Shown: positions 24,140 to 36,801, counted from the stretch's first letter. The stretch is DNA of 64,000 nucleotides from Tubulanus polymorphus (GCF_964204645.1 NC_134032.1:14068275-14132274); one strand, 5' to 3'. Program-made: numbers and translations. Notes: generated from the letters alone by a model not told the origin.

Positions 24140-27100
24140 ATGGAACCAATTTTCCGTCGCCTAAAAAATCGTACGATCGACACGTTTGACACCGATGCCG
24201 CCAAGAACCATAAAAGCACTAGTGGTTGGGCAACTCAGGACCCTGCGGAGAAAGTTTTGGCGGATGCGATGCGCCGGGTTGCCCAGGCCAGAGGAGATCA
24301 GTCAAACCCGAAACATTTGTTAGGCCAGTATACACTTCAGTTTGGTAAGTTTAGGGGTAAGAAATTTCAGTGGATACTCTCTAATGCTCTTGGCTTTGCA
24401 GTAAACCTCTACGTGATGGATGAATGTGAGAAGCAAAAACCACATCCCAAGATAGACCACAAGAACCATGCCGACAACAAGAAAGCCCTCTTCAAATACA
24501 TGAGGCTGTTTCCCGAAGCCAAGGACGCGATTGAGAGGAGGAGAGCTGTCCATCAAGAGCGTGTGAAACCTACGATTTCAAGTAAGTCAAGTTTTCAATA
24601 TACAGTCGGATCGTTTGATATCAGAGTTGTTTTGTGCTTGTTCTATTTATGAAAAATTTTTTATTTTCACAGAAGCTCGTCAGACTCAACCAGCCGGGAG
24701 CCAACCAACTGTGACAACTAGGAGGAGTCGCCCATCTGCTACAACCAGGAGCCAACCAACTGCGACAACTAGGAGTCAACCCAGCTCATCGACTACAACT
24801 GAGAACGTCTCGATGCCGTCTGATGATGATGATGATCTACTGACAAGTGTCATCACTCTTGAAGCGCAGTTATCTGGTAATATAACTTAATTCTAATGAT
24901 ATTTTTATTGTAGATTCAATTGATACATCATGAGATATACATCCTACAAATTTTTGCAGTGTTTTGGACGGATTGTAAAGATTCCATCCAAGTTAACCGC
25001 AGTCCTCCCTTTCGGCCATCCACTCCTAGTAATTGCAGCCATATTGTAACATTTAATCATTTATTTCTCAAAATTTACAGTTTATATCTGGATAAGTTGG
25101 TAAGATTTATGTTGTGTAGGGTTCCTAGAATATGCTTTTATAAATGTGTAGCTATTGTAAAATGGTATTTTCTTCCTATCTATTTTAATGTACCTGTTTC
25201 TTTACAAAAACTGGGTAATCATGCTTTATATGTATGCAGTACTGTCTCATTATTACATAATCCATCTTTATGATATTGGTATATAGTTGCTATAATGGAC
25301 ATTATGAATATGATAACACACACACTCTCTCTGTCTCTCTCTGTCACTAGCAAAATGCAACACTTCTATCCTCTCCTGCTTAATAACTTATTTTTTAAGG
25401 TGATTTCCCTTTTGTAATCTCATTTTTCCAGTGAGTCACTCTTATTCCTCATTTATAGGTATTTAGATGGTAACATTACAGTGATGCGGTTTTCTTTTGT
25501 TCCTTTTGTCTATCATTCTGTTTTTGTTTAATATTTCAGTGAAATTGTACCGGACTTTATGATGATTTAGAATTCTTATGCTATAAACCTCAATCATGAA
25601 TGAGATAGTAAATTCATATTCTATTTTTCTCTATCTAGCCTCTCGGACAACACGGACTACAGCGACTACGACTACACCGACCACGACTACTACTACTACT
25701 ACTACTACACCGACTACGACAACCGCGATCGATAACGACCACCGCTTGCTTTTACCAGAATGGCGTAAAGTTCTGTCCGAATATGAACAGAAGTGGATCA
25801 CCAAAACCCTCTTCATGAAAACCAAGAGTGGGAGGCTGGAGATGGATTTTAGCCGCGTCAATCAGCTTTGGTGGAATCCTCCACAGCCATTGGTAGTTGC
25901 AGGCCAGGTACCCAACGTCGAGCAGTACTTTGCCCACCGCCTGTTCTTGTGGATGCCTCGACGACTGTGGCAAGTCCAACTTAGATGTCCAGTCGCAACG
26001 TGCCAAGGGAGAGAGTTGACATCAGCAGGATTATACAAGCGGTTGCGGCAGGTACTCGATATCGATTCGCACTACTTCATCGCAACAGAAAGTTTGGAAT
26101 GTCAGAAGTAAGATTGTGTCCATGTTAAAGTGTGACCTGCTGATTACAGGTTGTGATTTTATGAATGATTTTTTTTTTTTGTCTCGTATTTATAGATGCA
26201 AGGCGAAATATGTTGGAACGACTGCTGAGATCATCTCGCAACTAGCCGTCGGTTACCAGCTCCAGTTCCCGTGTATACTGACACAGAAGTACGCGTGCGA
26301 TTATAAGGTTGTGCGACTGCTTCGTCAGAGAGGTCTGGGTAACAGCACTACTCAGATCCAGAAGAAGCTGCGGGAGCAACATGGCGAAGCTTACCTCGAG
26401 CGTGTCTCACAGTACCTCACTGAGTGTGAAGGCTTGTCCAAGGCTATCCGTTCTGGTCTCGTAAAACCGCACGAATTCGCTGACCCACCACAGCCTTTGA
26501 GCATCCCGCAGTTTCGGTGGCTCATGCTTGTGTACGTCAGTGATGTGTTGTCGAGACTGGACGAGGTCAGGGCAGCCATTACGTCTCAGTTTGGTCGAAT
26601 TCTCAAAATTGACTCAACTAAGAAAATAGTCAAGAAGTTGACTGGTCATGCCAAGGGGACCGCGATGTGGTGCACCAATGTAGGGAACGAGCATGGTCAG
26701 GTCCTTATGTCTGTCCTTACTACTGGCGAAGGCTATGGTCTCAGTCAAATGATTGATGGCCTAATCAAAAGGTATGATACTGCTGGTGTGCCTGCCCCTG
26801 AGGTGATATACACTGATCGGGATTGTTGTGGCCACAGCGTACTGAAAACAAACCTAGCCCCTTGGACAGATATCATCATCAGATTGGACGTTTGGCATTT
26901 CATGCGGCGGTTCTCTACAGGGTGTACTACAGATTCACATCGGCTGTATGCGAGTTTTATGAGAGGCCTTAGCCGGTGTATCTTTGAGTGGGACCCTGAG
27001 GATCTTGACCGTCTAAAGAGAGCGAAGCGTGAGGAGCTAGCCCTGAAAGCTATCACTGGTCTTAGTGACCGCCAGTTAGTTGAGCGAATTTCTTCGGCCG

Positions 27101-29930
27101 AGTTGGCACGGCACTGTAAACGTACCACACGTGGAACAGATGCTACTGTCCGCCTACTGGGTCAGCTCGTCGCTTCCTTCTCGGGTGACAAAGGGAAAGA
27201 CTCCTTGGGTGTTCCGCTCATAAACACTGAGCGCATGGCGGAGATTTATAAGTCTCAAGCTAAGCATGTTGCCTGCCTGCAGGATCCACCTGGCGTTCAG
27301 TTGTACACACAAACCGGAACGATCAAGAAAGGACAGACGACACTGCCTATCTACAGATGTGCCCGTGGTTCGACGTCATTGGAATCATTCCACCTTCATC
27401 TAAACAGATTCATTCCAGGTAAGATTAAAAATCACTTTCACCATATGAAATCTTCTCTTGTAGCTTTCTCTAACTAATAAGCTAATTTCATGATTTCATA
27501 TTTATAGGTACTGTGGCTGGCGATGTCAGTTTCCAGATGTACCTGGTTGATGGTTTAGCGCGTTGGAATGAGGATCGAGCTATTGCAGCTGTAACTCAAG
27601 ACAAACAGATTTCCTGCTACAGTGGAAAGCTACGCCATCATATCAATGAGCTAAGTCAAACTGTCCTTGGAAAGAAGCTTTTACCAGCATTCCAAGGGCC
27701 ATTGCGTTACACCGGTGAACCTATAGGTATTGATTATCTTTACAGCCAAACAGGAGAGGCACCAGTGTCTAACACTAGGTTGCGTCTAGCCGAGGAGGAA
27801 CGCTTGCTGGACTCTGCTTCTGACCAGGAATTTAGTGACAGCCCTGTTGATGAGCCGCTGCCTCTGTATGATGTGGAAGACTTGACATTAGCTGTGCCTA
27901 CTGATGAGGATAACGACTTCTGTAAGTCACAATGTTTTTAGAAAATTGTTTGAATAATAATTCTATTTCAGTTCTGTTAAGTTCATTCCTGTAATTGATT
28001 CCTCTGATTACTGTTGACTTTGTGATATGCCCTCAGCTGAATCCATTACATTTTGACTAAGGGATAATGGTTTTGTGTATTATTTTTCATTGTAGTTTCT
28101 CCGACTGTGACACCAACTGCACCAGTTCTTCCCGTTGACACCATGTCCGTTGATACTCCGTTGCCGATGGAAACTGAGGAGGTCACTGAGCTTGAACCCG
28201 ATGATGCTGTGCCAGAATTTCGCTTACCGACCCTTGATACTCCAGAGCTGCAGCCCTTTGAACTGTCGAATGTTCCATCTATTGAATCTCCCCTGGGGGA
28301 TTCGGATGAGCATGTAAGTTTTCTATAAAAAAAGGTTTTCGTTCGAGTTGTGTTGATGTTGTTAAAGAATTTAATTTCAAATATCTATTTTATTCAGGAT
28401 TCTTTGGGACCAGACGGTATTGCTGGATTTGGAAAGGTTGATGCTTTGGCTGAGAAACTGGTAAACTTGGATGAGAATTCACTGGCTCTTACAAACAACG
28501 AAGCTCGTGAAATCATTGATTTGTGGCAGAACTTGGACGACTACGACAAGAGGTCCATCATCAAACCACGCCATCAACCAACTCTCAGTCAAGGTAGATT
28601 TCGAGCAACAAAGAAACGTTCTGGCTTGGCTCCTGGAGTTGAAAGTTCACGGAGGTAAGCCTAATCTACTGTATTTTTCATTTCAAAATAAATGTACTAA
28701 TAAGTCGAAATTGCCAATTGAATATTAAATGGCAATATAATCTTTGAGTTCAATTTGACCCTACAATAGAGGTTACATGGGTTAACCTAAATAAACTTTA
28801 TGTTAATCAAGTATTTATGATAATTTTTAGAGCTTTTCTGGGACCAAATTCGGCACCTGCTCAGTGGCCGACTTGTAATCGCTACGTCGAGACAACCATG
28901 GTGAAGCTCTGTGCGAAGTATCCAGCATCAAAAACGGTTGCAGGAGTGCGAGTTACGCGATGGATCCTTATCTCCCGCGCCTACAAGCACATAAGAGACG
29001 TCGTCGTCGGAAATCCTGTGGTTATGCATCACTCGAACATTCAGCTTCCAGAGTTGAATATGACGACTATAACCCAATGGTAAGTTAACCTTTTATGCCC
29101 CACCTCTTAACCATCTAAATTATTATTAATCATATTGAGATTATGTTCATAAAATGGTCTATTTCTTTTTTCATTTTAGGTGGAATCGACGTTCTAAGAA
29201 GCAAGAGGAAATGGTTCTCAGGCAGGGAATTCAAATCCCGAATCCTCCTTTGGCAAGCCAGCAACCATTGCTTATTGCTTGTCAAAAGCCTTCTGTGCTG
29301 CCGAGAGGATCCTCTGATGATCGCCATACCTTTGTACTTCCTACGAACACTGCTGGAATGGCGAAAATAAAGCGGCGAAGAACAACTCCTTCCGCAACTG
29401 CGACTCTCGCATCAGTAGCTGCGGCAGCAACTAGTACGCGGCCTGCACCGCAGATTCCTCAGAATGTTATTGATTTGTCAGGCGCTCATCAGTCCCTCAA
29501 TACAGATACTACCGCAGATACTACTCGATTGATGGGTTGCTCACAAATCATGACAGGACCTGTTGCGTCTAAGGAGCAGAAAGCTGAAAGTTTGCAGCCA
29601 GCCACTACCCAGCTGATAATTGTTGCACCGCCAAAAGACCAGGCCGTTCTGCCTAAGGTCATCCATTCTGAATCCATGGGAAATATACAGGTTGTTCCTT
29701 ACACAACCCATATGCACAGATTACAAAGGCAGCAGCAATTAGAAGCTGGGGTGAGTCGCAGAAAGTACACTCCACGGACAAAGGTTACTTGTCCTAAGTG
29801 TAAAAAGGAGAGATCGAAGCCCTCGCATCAGCAGTTTTTCGGAAATTGGTACTGTAGTGAAACGTCAACGGTGACTCTGGAAGAGTGGAGACAGCAAATG
29901 CAGGCCAGGGGATACAAGAAGAAGAAGTGA
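24140..29930 (+). CDS. DDE/RNase H-like protein, DUF6729-type family (nine coding exons)
   Basis: A 1408-residue protein. Exons: 24140-24581, 24673-24876, 25639-26107, 26196-27418, 27508-27921, 28096-28313, 28398-28654, 28831-29079, 29180-29930; all junctions keep phase. An N-terminal module contains FGKFRGKKFQWILSN. A Thr/Arg/Ser-rich linker with a threonine run (about 216-255) follows. A zinc ribbon (RCPVATC ... CQKC, ending near 374) spans an exon junction. A helical segment contains VVRLLRQRGLGNS. An RNase H-like core has candidate acidic residues D511 (KIDSTKK), D579 (YTDRDCC) and E768 (SLESFHLH), plus a conserved DVWHF at 603. The C terminus has a second Cys/His cluster (CPKCKK ... WYC). 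I recall very similar multi-copy proteins in fish annotated with DUF6729; this name is from memory. It could be an intron-bearing DNA transposon or a domesticated derivative. The clean ORF and spliced structure favour a functional gene. Confidence 0.8.
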
Positions 29931-30047
29931 AGCTCGATTAGTGACAGGATTCCAGGACTAGAGATCTATCAACTGTGCGTATCGCGTAGATATGGGTATG
30001 TGTGCCTGGTAAAATCTTTCAGAAATTACTCGATTTTGACATTTTCA

Positions 30048-30207
30048 TGCAGCTATCAACCTGCTGTCTGTACAACCCCTCAGTTTGATGTCCGACAGAC
30101 ATTCGATCACCTCACCATTTGGGAAAAATCGTGGTTTGTCCAGACTTCGCTATTCAAAAAGGTGATCGTCTGAAGGGCTAGGCACAGACAACAGATTGAC
30201 AGCTGCA
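30048..30207. mobile_element. Foldback element in the 3' region of the DDE-type gene
   Basis: The left arm tgcagctatcaacctgctgt and the right arm acagacaacagattgacagc (ending tgca) are near inverses. An inner pair gatcacct/aggtgatc lies between them. It sits about 120 bases after the stop codon and probably within the 3' UTR, since the first aataaa found lies at 30957-30962. Confidence 0.7.
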
Positions 30208-30962
30208 CAAATCTAACTTTGTGACATTTTATGTGAAAATTTGTGAAAAATCTAAGGACCATGTGAAAGAAATATAAAATTGTATCCAGAATTCTCCTTA
30301 GATTGTAACAAGTTTTTGAAAAACCCTTGATGAATTTCAGGCTTGCTTCATCACACTGGACTGATTGTTTATAATTTATTCAGTTTGATGGTTTTGTTTA
30401 TAATTTATTTAGTTTGATGGTTTATTATTTTATAATTGTTTATTAATAATTGGCAGTTTTAATTTTGAGTTTTATTTTTTAAATTTGTATCTTTTATTTG
30501 TTTTATACTAGAATAGGGATTCCAGAAATATTTGGTTGATTTAATGGTAGTTCAACTTTAGAAAATTCACTATAAAATTTGAAATTTGTAGTTTGATTCA
30601 GTGGTAGTTTGACTTAAGAAATTTCACTCTAACATTTAGAATTTGTAGTTTAGTAGTAGAACTTATTTTAAACTAGAAGTCCCTCAAAATTGTAATTTTT
30701 CAATTCAGTGTATATGTCCAAAATTGTAATTTTTCGATTGAGTGTGTATGTGCATTGTGCTTAGAAGCCTGCCTGTTATGCAAATGACAAACTATAAAAT
30801 TTTTAATGCTGCCTACTATGTCAAAAACATGGTAGAAGGTTCCAAGCCCTTAAAAAGCAGAGGAGAGATTTTATAGAAAAAGGTATCATTTATTTAGTTG
30901 TCAGGTCATTTTTCACTGATAAAATGAGCTGAGAATATGAAGATTGGCAGGATGGAAATAAA
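30208..30962 (+). other. Likely 3' UTR of the DDE-type gene
   Basis: AT-rich DNA with no coding potential. Short local duplications include tttagtttgatggtt at about 30380-30425 and aaaattgtaatttttc at about 30690 and 30720. An aataaa at 30957-30962 is the most plausible polyadenylation signal. Confidence 0.4.
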
Positions 30963-30964
30963 CT

Positions 30965-31060
30965 AATTAAAACTCATTAATCTACTCCCAGATTCGAACC
31001 ACTGACCCCTCAATAGTACGGGATTCCCTACGCCGAGTGAATGGAAGTTTCAAGTACTGT
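30965..31060 (-). mobile_element. Second tRNA-like fragment, minus strand (weak)
   Basis: Read on the minus strand, this contains ggttcgaatctgggag, a good Pol III B-box match, preceded by an anticodon-arm-like segment. It lies head to head with the tRNA-Met-derived sequence at 31124-31196. No full cloverleaf can be drawn. Confidence 0.35.
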
Positions 31061-31123
31061 AGTGGTTTGCATCTAGCAGTACCCCTCCGGCATTCAGGAA
31101 ACGCAACCGAGCCGAGTGAGTAG

Positions 31124-31196
31124 AAGTTTTAGCGCAGTTGGTTAGCGCGTCAGTCTCATAATCTGAAGGTCGTGAGTTCGAGTCTCACACGGGGCA
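31124..31196 (+). pseudogene. tRNA-Met (CAT) pseudogene or SINE head
   Basis: The D arm (gcgcagttggttagcgc), anticodon loop ctcataa with anticodon CAT, T arm (gtgagttcgagtctcac) and 3' acceptor strand (acggggc plus a) match an elongator tRNA-Met. The seven bases that should form the 5' acceptor strand (gaagttt) do not pair with it. A long T run follows at about 31218-31233. A phrase gccgagtgagtagaagttt just upstream is a near repeat of one at about 31031. This fits a tRNA-derived element or a pseudogene rather than a working tRNA. Confidence 0.7.
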
Positions 31197-31676
31197 AATA
31201 GCCCTCGGCGGTGTTCTTTTCTTTTTTTTTTTTCGGAATGATAAAAAATATTTATTTCTTACTTACCCACCAAACTCCGTTTAATTTCAGCGTGGTTTAC
31301 AAATAAACAAGTCTGTAAGAACAACTTGAAGCAGTCAATTGAAGTATTACCTCAAATGTTTCCATCATCTCAGTAACTACGTACCTGACTACATGATATT
31401 ATACTAAAAGGTAATTTATTGCATGCATAAGATTGGTGCTACTATGGCAAAGGCGGGATGACCATGAAATTGAGTGTTAAATGAGACAGAACTTAGTAAA
31501 ATCGAAGGAGTATATAACATGTAAAATAAGATTAGATCACAAATGTAACTTGGTGCCAAACCATTCGATACTTTAAACATCGTGGCATAGATTTGGAAGA
31601 AAAATAGTCCCTGGGAATATTTTGAAATTCGTCAGTTATATCCATGGTTTCTCATTGTTACTATGGTGGTTGTCAC

Positions 31677-31830
31677 CCAGGACCCAGTTCCACAGTCGTG
31701 AGTTAGTGTTAACTCTGAGTTAAAGTTAGTTCATTTTCAATGTTTTAACCCAGAGTCAAATCTTAACTCAGAACTGTGGAACTGGGCCCAGATTGAGGAT
31801 TTACCAGTCTATAAAACCGGGCCCAGGAGC
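31677..31830. mobile_element. Foldback MITE (ggacccagttccacagt tip) with a second tip attached
   Basis: The left arm ggacccagttccacagtcgt and the right arm gaactgtggaactgggccc enclose pairs such as gttaactctgagtt/aactcagaac. Immediately after, taccagtctataaaaccggg is the right tip of the different family seen at 5863-5980. Two families therefore abut here. Relatives are at 43858 and 54803. Confidence 0.8.
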
Positions 31831-32022
31831 AGAACTTTGAAACCAATGCATTTACAGAATGATGGAAGCTGGTGTAGCTCCGTCAGAAGGAGTAATTTTA
31901 TTTACAAGTCTGTTTCATGTTTTAAATGATATTTTCATTCTGAATTAATTTCATTTCTCTTCAGATTACAAGGGATCATTAATTGAAAGGAAGAAACGAC
32001 AAAAACGTGAAATCCAGGGCTA

Positions 32023-33419
32023 ATGTCCACAAAATTAAAGATGGCCGTACAGGGAACCCCTGTAGCTGTGCGCGTCGCTAGGAGTATCAACGTAACTCAT
32101 CATAGCTCTTCAACCCCGCCGCTAGGGGGCGTCGTAGAACCCCCAAAAACTCCGTTGCCCAGTTTATCGTTGACTACAGTACAACCGGTACCACCGAGGT
32201 CACCCGTACTCATCCGTATGGCGTCAGACGGCCAGTCCAGTGCGCCTGCGCGAACAACTATACCGCCAAATATCAAAATAGCGTCGAAATCGAGTATTAT
32301 CGCAAAACCTATGACGTCATCGACGAACGCAAATATCCCCATCGTGCATATCACTTCGAGCGAACGAACTTTGTCGGAAACTCCCGATTCAACTCCGGAA
32401 TTTTCCGACAATTCGTCGGAAACTAGCGACGATTACAGGCGTTATTTCGGTGATCAATACGGCGGTTCGTTTCACCGCCAGAGGTCGCCATATGACGGTG
32501 AAACGGATTTACATATGTTGAAAGCGATGACGAATCGTTTAAATTTAACGACACAAAGACCGAGTTATATCGAATGGAGAACTCAATACGTCGATAGACC
32601 GCCGTTAATCAGGGCTTTACAAACAATCGGGGTTCAAAATAAACCCTGGACTACCGATCGTAAATATGAAATCAATCAAGCTTTGGACTGGTTACGCAAT
32701 GAACTGGTATGTATAACGAGTTGTAAGACTGGTTACGTGTGTAGTTCGATAATCGGCAGAAAAGGGTTAAAGTTGAGTTATGAAACATACCAATGTGTAG
32801 TAGAATAGCCCGTGCACACAGACGTGGAGAATAGATAATCTAATTAACCCCCCCCCCCCCAATTGACGGTGGTCTTAGGGAGAATCCGAAACATCGAATC
32901 CAGAAAGCTTCGTTTTTAATCTTTTGAATTTGTGGATGGTGTTAATTCGATACCTTTAAATGATGTCGGCAATCTACGTGAAAAGGGTTAATATTGAAAT
33001 TTTACATATTTCTGGGTCTTTCCTGGTAGAACTTTGGTGGAGAGAGAGAGAAAGTGGTCAATAGAAACAAACAGTAAAAATCTCATTCTCAAACGAGTAG
33101 ATGAATTCTGATTCTGAATCATTTACTGATAGATTATCGGTGTTATCTGTTTCAGGAGGACATGCGCAATCAGGACCAGTTACTGGCGCGGCAGTTGGTC
33201 TCGTTACGTCACGACCTGCAGGATTTTAAACTGGAGAAATTCTGCGATGAACACAAGATGTGTATCGAAGATGCACGCGATGAACTCGAAGAAGAAGATG
33301 AACTCAGTGAACTCTGCGATTCGCCTATAACCTTCGGGTCGTTGAGTGCACGCGCGCCGTTAAAATCGATCGGAGTTACCCGGATGAACTTGGAACGGCG
33401 GCGCTTTTCGATCCTCTAA
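32023..33419 (+). CDS. FAM167 family protein
   Basis: A two-exon gene (32023-32706, 33156-33419) for 315 residues. The ATG is preceded by an in-frame TGA six codons upstream, and the exon starts after a good acceptor at 31964. The first 160 residues are a Ser/Thr/Pro-rich, probably disordered region. Then comes LHMLKAMTNRLNLTTQRPSY, the conserved FAM167 block. It is followed by a linker, the ALDWLRNEL helix that is split by the intron, a coiled-coil-like segment with an acidic patch (DELEEEDELSELCDS), and the signature end GVTRMNLERRRFSIL. Human FAM167A has the same order of blocks and a very similar C terminus. The molecular role of the family is poorly known. A non-coding first exon must lie upstream. 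A polyadenylation signal is at 33844-33849. Confidence 0.88.
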
Positions 33420-33849
33420 ATCGATCGCTAGAGGGCGTTACAGGGAGGGATACCGGGACAGACTTTGAAGAAGCAGAAAGGAATGAAAATGATGTACGCT
33501 GTATAAAGCGTAACCTAAATCGGGCACTAGAAAATTTGGAAATTTCAGCGCTAATCAGTGAATGATGCGATTGTTTTTCAAAAGGATGTGACGTGCTCCT
33601 TGTGGTCCCATCTGGATCCGCCCTGCCTCGTATACTAATGCTTCATTATACTCCTCGCTTGCCAATGTATGTTCCTCTGTATATAATTGATACCCGCATG
33701 TGCGACCCTCCTCTCCTATGGCAGGTTACAACAGGCAGAAGATCCAATGACATTTTAAAAACGCTGTCGTTACTTTATTTTGTATCAGTGAACATGTGAT
33801 ATCATCATGAATATTCATTATATATTTGTTGCTTAATTTAATCAATAAA

Positions 33850-34729
33850 TGTTTCTGTGATATTTAAAAAAACTTTTTTGATTTGTCTATATCTACAGTA
33901 AGTGGTGAATTACGCTATTTCCTAGTAACCCAAGGATTCGAACCTGATCCCTTTCTTGTTTTTCTCTCTTTCATCGGGTGTCTGCGCTAGCGGCCTGCAA
34001 GGCTTTGCGAGGCCCACATGAAATTCCTTCGGAATTCTACGAGGTCTACTTCCGCCCAGCACTGAGTTTCCGGTCAAGCACGTGTCGTTTCGGATACGCG
34101 CTGCTGATTTCGTGTTATTGCAACTTTTTTTTAAACTCTTACGGTCCAGTAGAGCGAGTAAGTTAAGCAAAGCTAAAATTCACATATGATTCTTATATCC
34201 GAGTACCTTTCACATATCTTCAATGTCTAAATGTCTGTAACGATGATACTTTGTCTTCTTGATATAGTTTGTTTGTGTTTGTTGTTTTTCTCACTGCGGC
34301 ATGTCACACCTACCTTTCTTTTTCTATCATTTTCCTCCATGTCTCAACCTGTTTTGTGGTTATGTATAAAAATGAAGACACTCCGGTTTTGCTATATTCC
34401 AAGCCGCTTATAGTGTGTGAAAAGCGGCGAAAAGTATCGCCTAGTCCCAATGGATTCTGTCCGACAACTGATTTATTTAGAGTAGAATATTTGTGGTCAG
34501 GTAACGTTACTAGGTCAAACATGTGGTTATGATTAAGAAATATAGACAAAGGTGCCGCAACTGCCAGAGCAGTGCCACGGCAACAGGCGCCGAGTTCTTT
34601 TGCTCTGTTCCGCATTTCCGACGACAGAATAAACTCCACGCGTAACTACAGTAAATGCTGGCAACTGTCCAAAATAATGGCGAGATACGGAGAGAACCAG
34701 AAATATTACGTAAAATGTATAAACTATAC
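33850..34729. other. Spacer between FAM167 and the EF-hand gene
   Basis: No gene recognised. Between the two convergent genes there is about 0.9 kb of ordinary AT-rich DNA with a slightly GC-richer block at 33975-34085. Confidence 0.4.
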
Positions 34730-34735
34730 TTTATT
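34730..34735 (-). terminator. Polyadenylation signal of the EF-hand gene (candidate)
   Basis: On the minus strand this reads aataaa, about 250 bases after the stop codon of the EF-hand gene. Confidence 0.45.
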
Positions 34736-34987
34736 CAACATCAGAAAAAAATATCACCCGTACAATAGAAGCCAAGCCATATATCTACTACAATTCAAAT
34801 CCAAAGAAGTATCTTTTTTAAATTTCTTTGCAGCCGACCCAGACAATTCGTGATAATCTGAACACCACAGATAATCCATTCAAACTTAAATAAAAAATAA
34901 CAAATCAAACCCGAAACTCAGTAATTCATCAAACGTTGTTGACAAGGATAAACAGTTGATCGCGTGAGAAAGGATTCATTTTATCTT

Positions 34988-36556
34988 TTAAAGTCTAGCG
35001 ACTTTTTGGGCGATGTGCTCGACGGCGTAGTGAAACCATTCCTCGAATGAAATAGTGCCGTCGTTGTTTTTGTCCATCTTGCTGAACTGTGTTTTCCTGG
35101 CTGCAATGCGTTCCTGGTCGGTTTTGTACATGACCGAGGATTGCGGGGCTAAACCGTATCGTCTGGGCATAGCGGCGGCAATCTCGATCATGCTGTCAAA
35201 CTCTTTCACGTTGACGGCTCCGTCGTGGTCGCGATCGGCTTGTTGGAACACCTTCATCAAGTAGAAATACAATTCTCGATGCTCAACGTTCTTTTGGACG
35301 ACGGCTTTCTTGCAGAAGGCGATGAACTCGTCCTTGGGACCGTCGACCATGATGTGCGGTTTGACGGCGCTGATTTTACCCATGATGTGAGTCATGGCGT
35401 AGCTGATCCAGCTATCCAGACTGATCTGTCCGGTTCGTTTGGTGTCGATCTTGGCGAACAGTTCTTTGCGGGCTTTCAGACGATCTTCGATGGTCGGATA
35501 GGATTGCTCGTTAGTGGGGGCCAGGCCGTATCGGCGTGGTAGCTCGGCAGCAGCGTCGATCATGCGATCGAATTCGTCCACGTTAACGGTACCGGTGTAG
35601 TTGATATCCGCGTCGGTGAAACAGCGGACCAGGAACGCGTGCAACTCGATTCGCTCGTTCGAATCGCGGTGTTTACACGCTTGGCTTATGAAATGTAGGA
35701 ACTCTTCTTTCGGCATGTCCAACGATGACGACATATCTACGAAAATAGAAACGTAATACAAAAATTAGCGCCCCCTGGTGATGAAAATAAGTGAGCGGGA
35801 ACCATGTTTTGCCTAATCGCGTATCTTACCGGCTATCTTCCTGGCGATGTGACTAACGGCGTAGTTCAGCCATTCGTGGAACGATACGGTTCCGTCACCA
35901 TTCTTATCCATTCTGGCGAACTGAACTTTTCGTGCGGCCAGTCTGTCGGCTTCGGTCTTGTACATGAGTTCCGATTTCGGGGCCAGGCCGTATTTACGAG
36001 GCATAGCGGCGGCGATTTCGATCATCTTATCGAATTCGGCAATATTGACGGCGCCGTCGTGGTCGCGATCGGCCTGTTGGAAAACCTTCAACAAATAGAA
36101 ATACAACTCTTTGTGTTCGGTGGTTCCTTTTTGGACGGCCTTCTTGATGAATGACAAAAACTCTGACTTGGATCCGTCGACGAGGATATGTGGTTTCAAG
36201 CCGCGGACTTTCCCGCTGATGTGCTTCATGGCGAAGTGTACCCAGGCCTCCAGACTGATTCTACCGGTCTTGGCCGTATCGATTTCAGCGAATAGGACTT
36301 TACGAGCTCGGATACGGTGTTGCGGTGTTGGGTATGACTGTTCGTTGGTTGGCGCGAACCCGTGACGTCTGGGTAAGGCAGCAGCCTTGTCGATCATCGT
36401 GTCGAATTCGTCGAAAGTAACGGTGCCGGAGCAGTCCTTATCGGCGTCCGTGAAACATCGAACCAAGAAGTTGTACATGACGATTCCTTCATCGGATTGT
36501 GGATCCTCGCTTGCCATTCTCGAGGCGTGCACGAATTCTTCTTTTGTCATCTCCAT
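34988..36556 (-). CDS. Eight-EF-hand calcium-binding protein (two fused halves)
   Basis: A minus-strand gene of 491 residues. Coding exons are 36556-35830 and 35736-34988, preceded by a 5' UTR exon (about 37845-37788) joined to the acceptor at 36589. Each half of about 245 residues has four EF-hand loops. In half one these are D39-E50, D93-A104 (last residue not acidic), D163-E174 and D217-E228. In half two they are 286-297, 340-351 (ends in Ser), 410-421 and 464-475. So six loops look able to bind calcium, and the second loop of each half is degenerate. Each half also repeats the phrases PRRxGxAPTNEQSYPT and FQQADRDHDGAVN. The single coding intron falls exactly between the halves (phase 1), and the second half begins MSSS right after it. 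No signal peptide. I do not know a named family for it; cytosolic calcium buffering or sensing is inferred. Confidence 0.85.
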
Positions 36557-36801
36557 GGCGACTAATTGTTGTCTGTGATTGAAACAGTCTGCGATAGAAA
36601 AAAATACGATAGACATTAAAAATGAGAAATTTTCTGAAAGGGTCACTTTAACCTTTTCACCTCGACCCGAGCGCAGGGGTCATCAATCTGAAATTGTTGA
36701 TCGTAAACAACTTTATTGAACTATTAACGCCCGTTTCCTTGAATGGAAAAAAATAATTTGGGTCGGCGTGCAATGGACTGGTTAACGGCTAGACGGGTTC
36801 A

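Noticed and set aside
31124-31196. Functional tRNA-Met gene
   Set aside because: The 5' acceptor strand does not pair with the 3' strand, so a normal cloverleaf cannot form.
35055-36578. Plus-strand open frames opposite the EF-hand gene
   Set aside because: They are antisense shadows. The minus strand carries canonical EF loops and proper splice sites.
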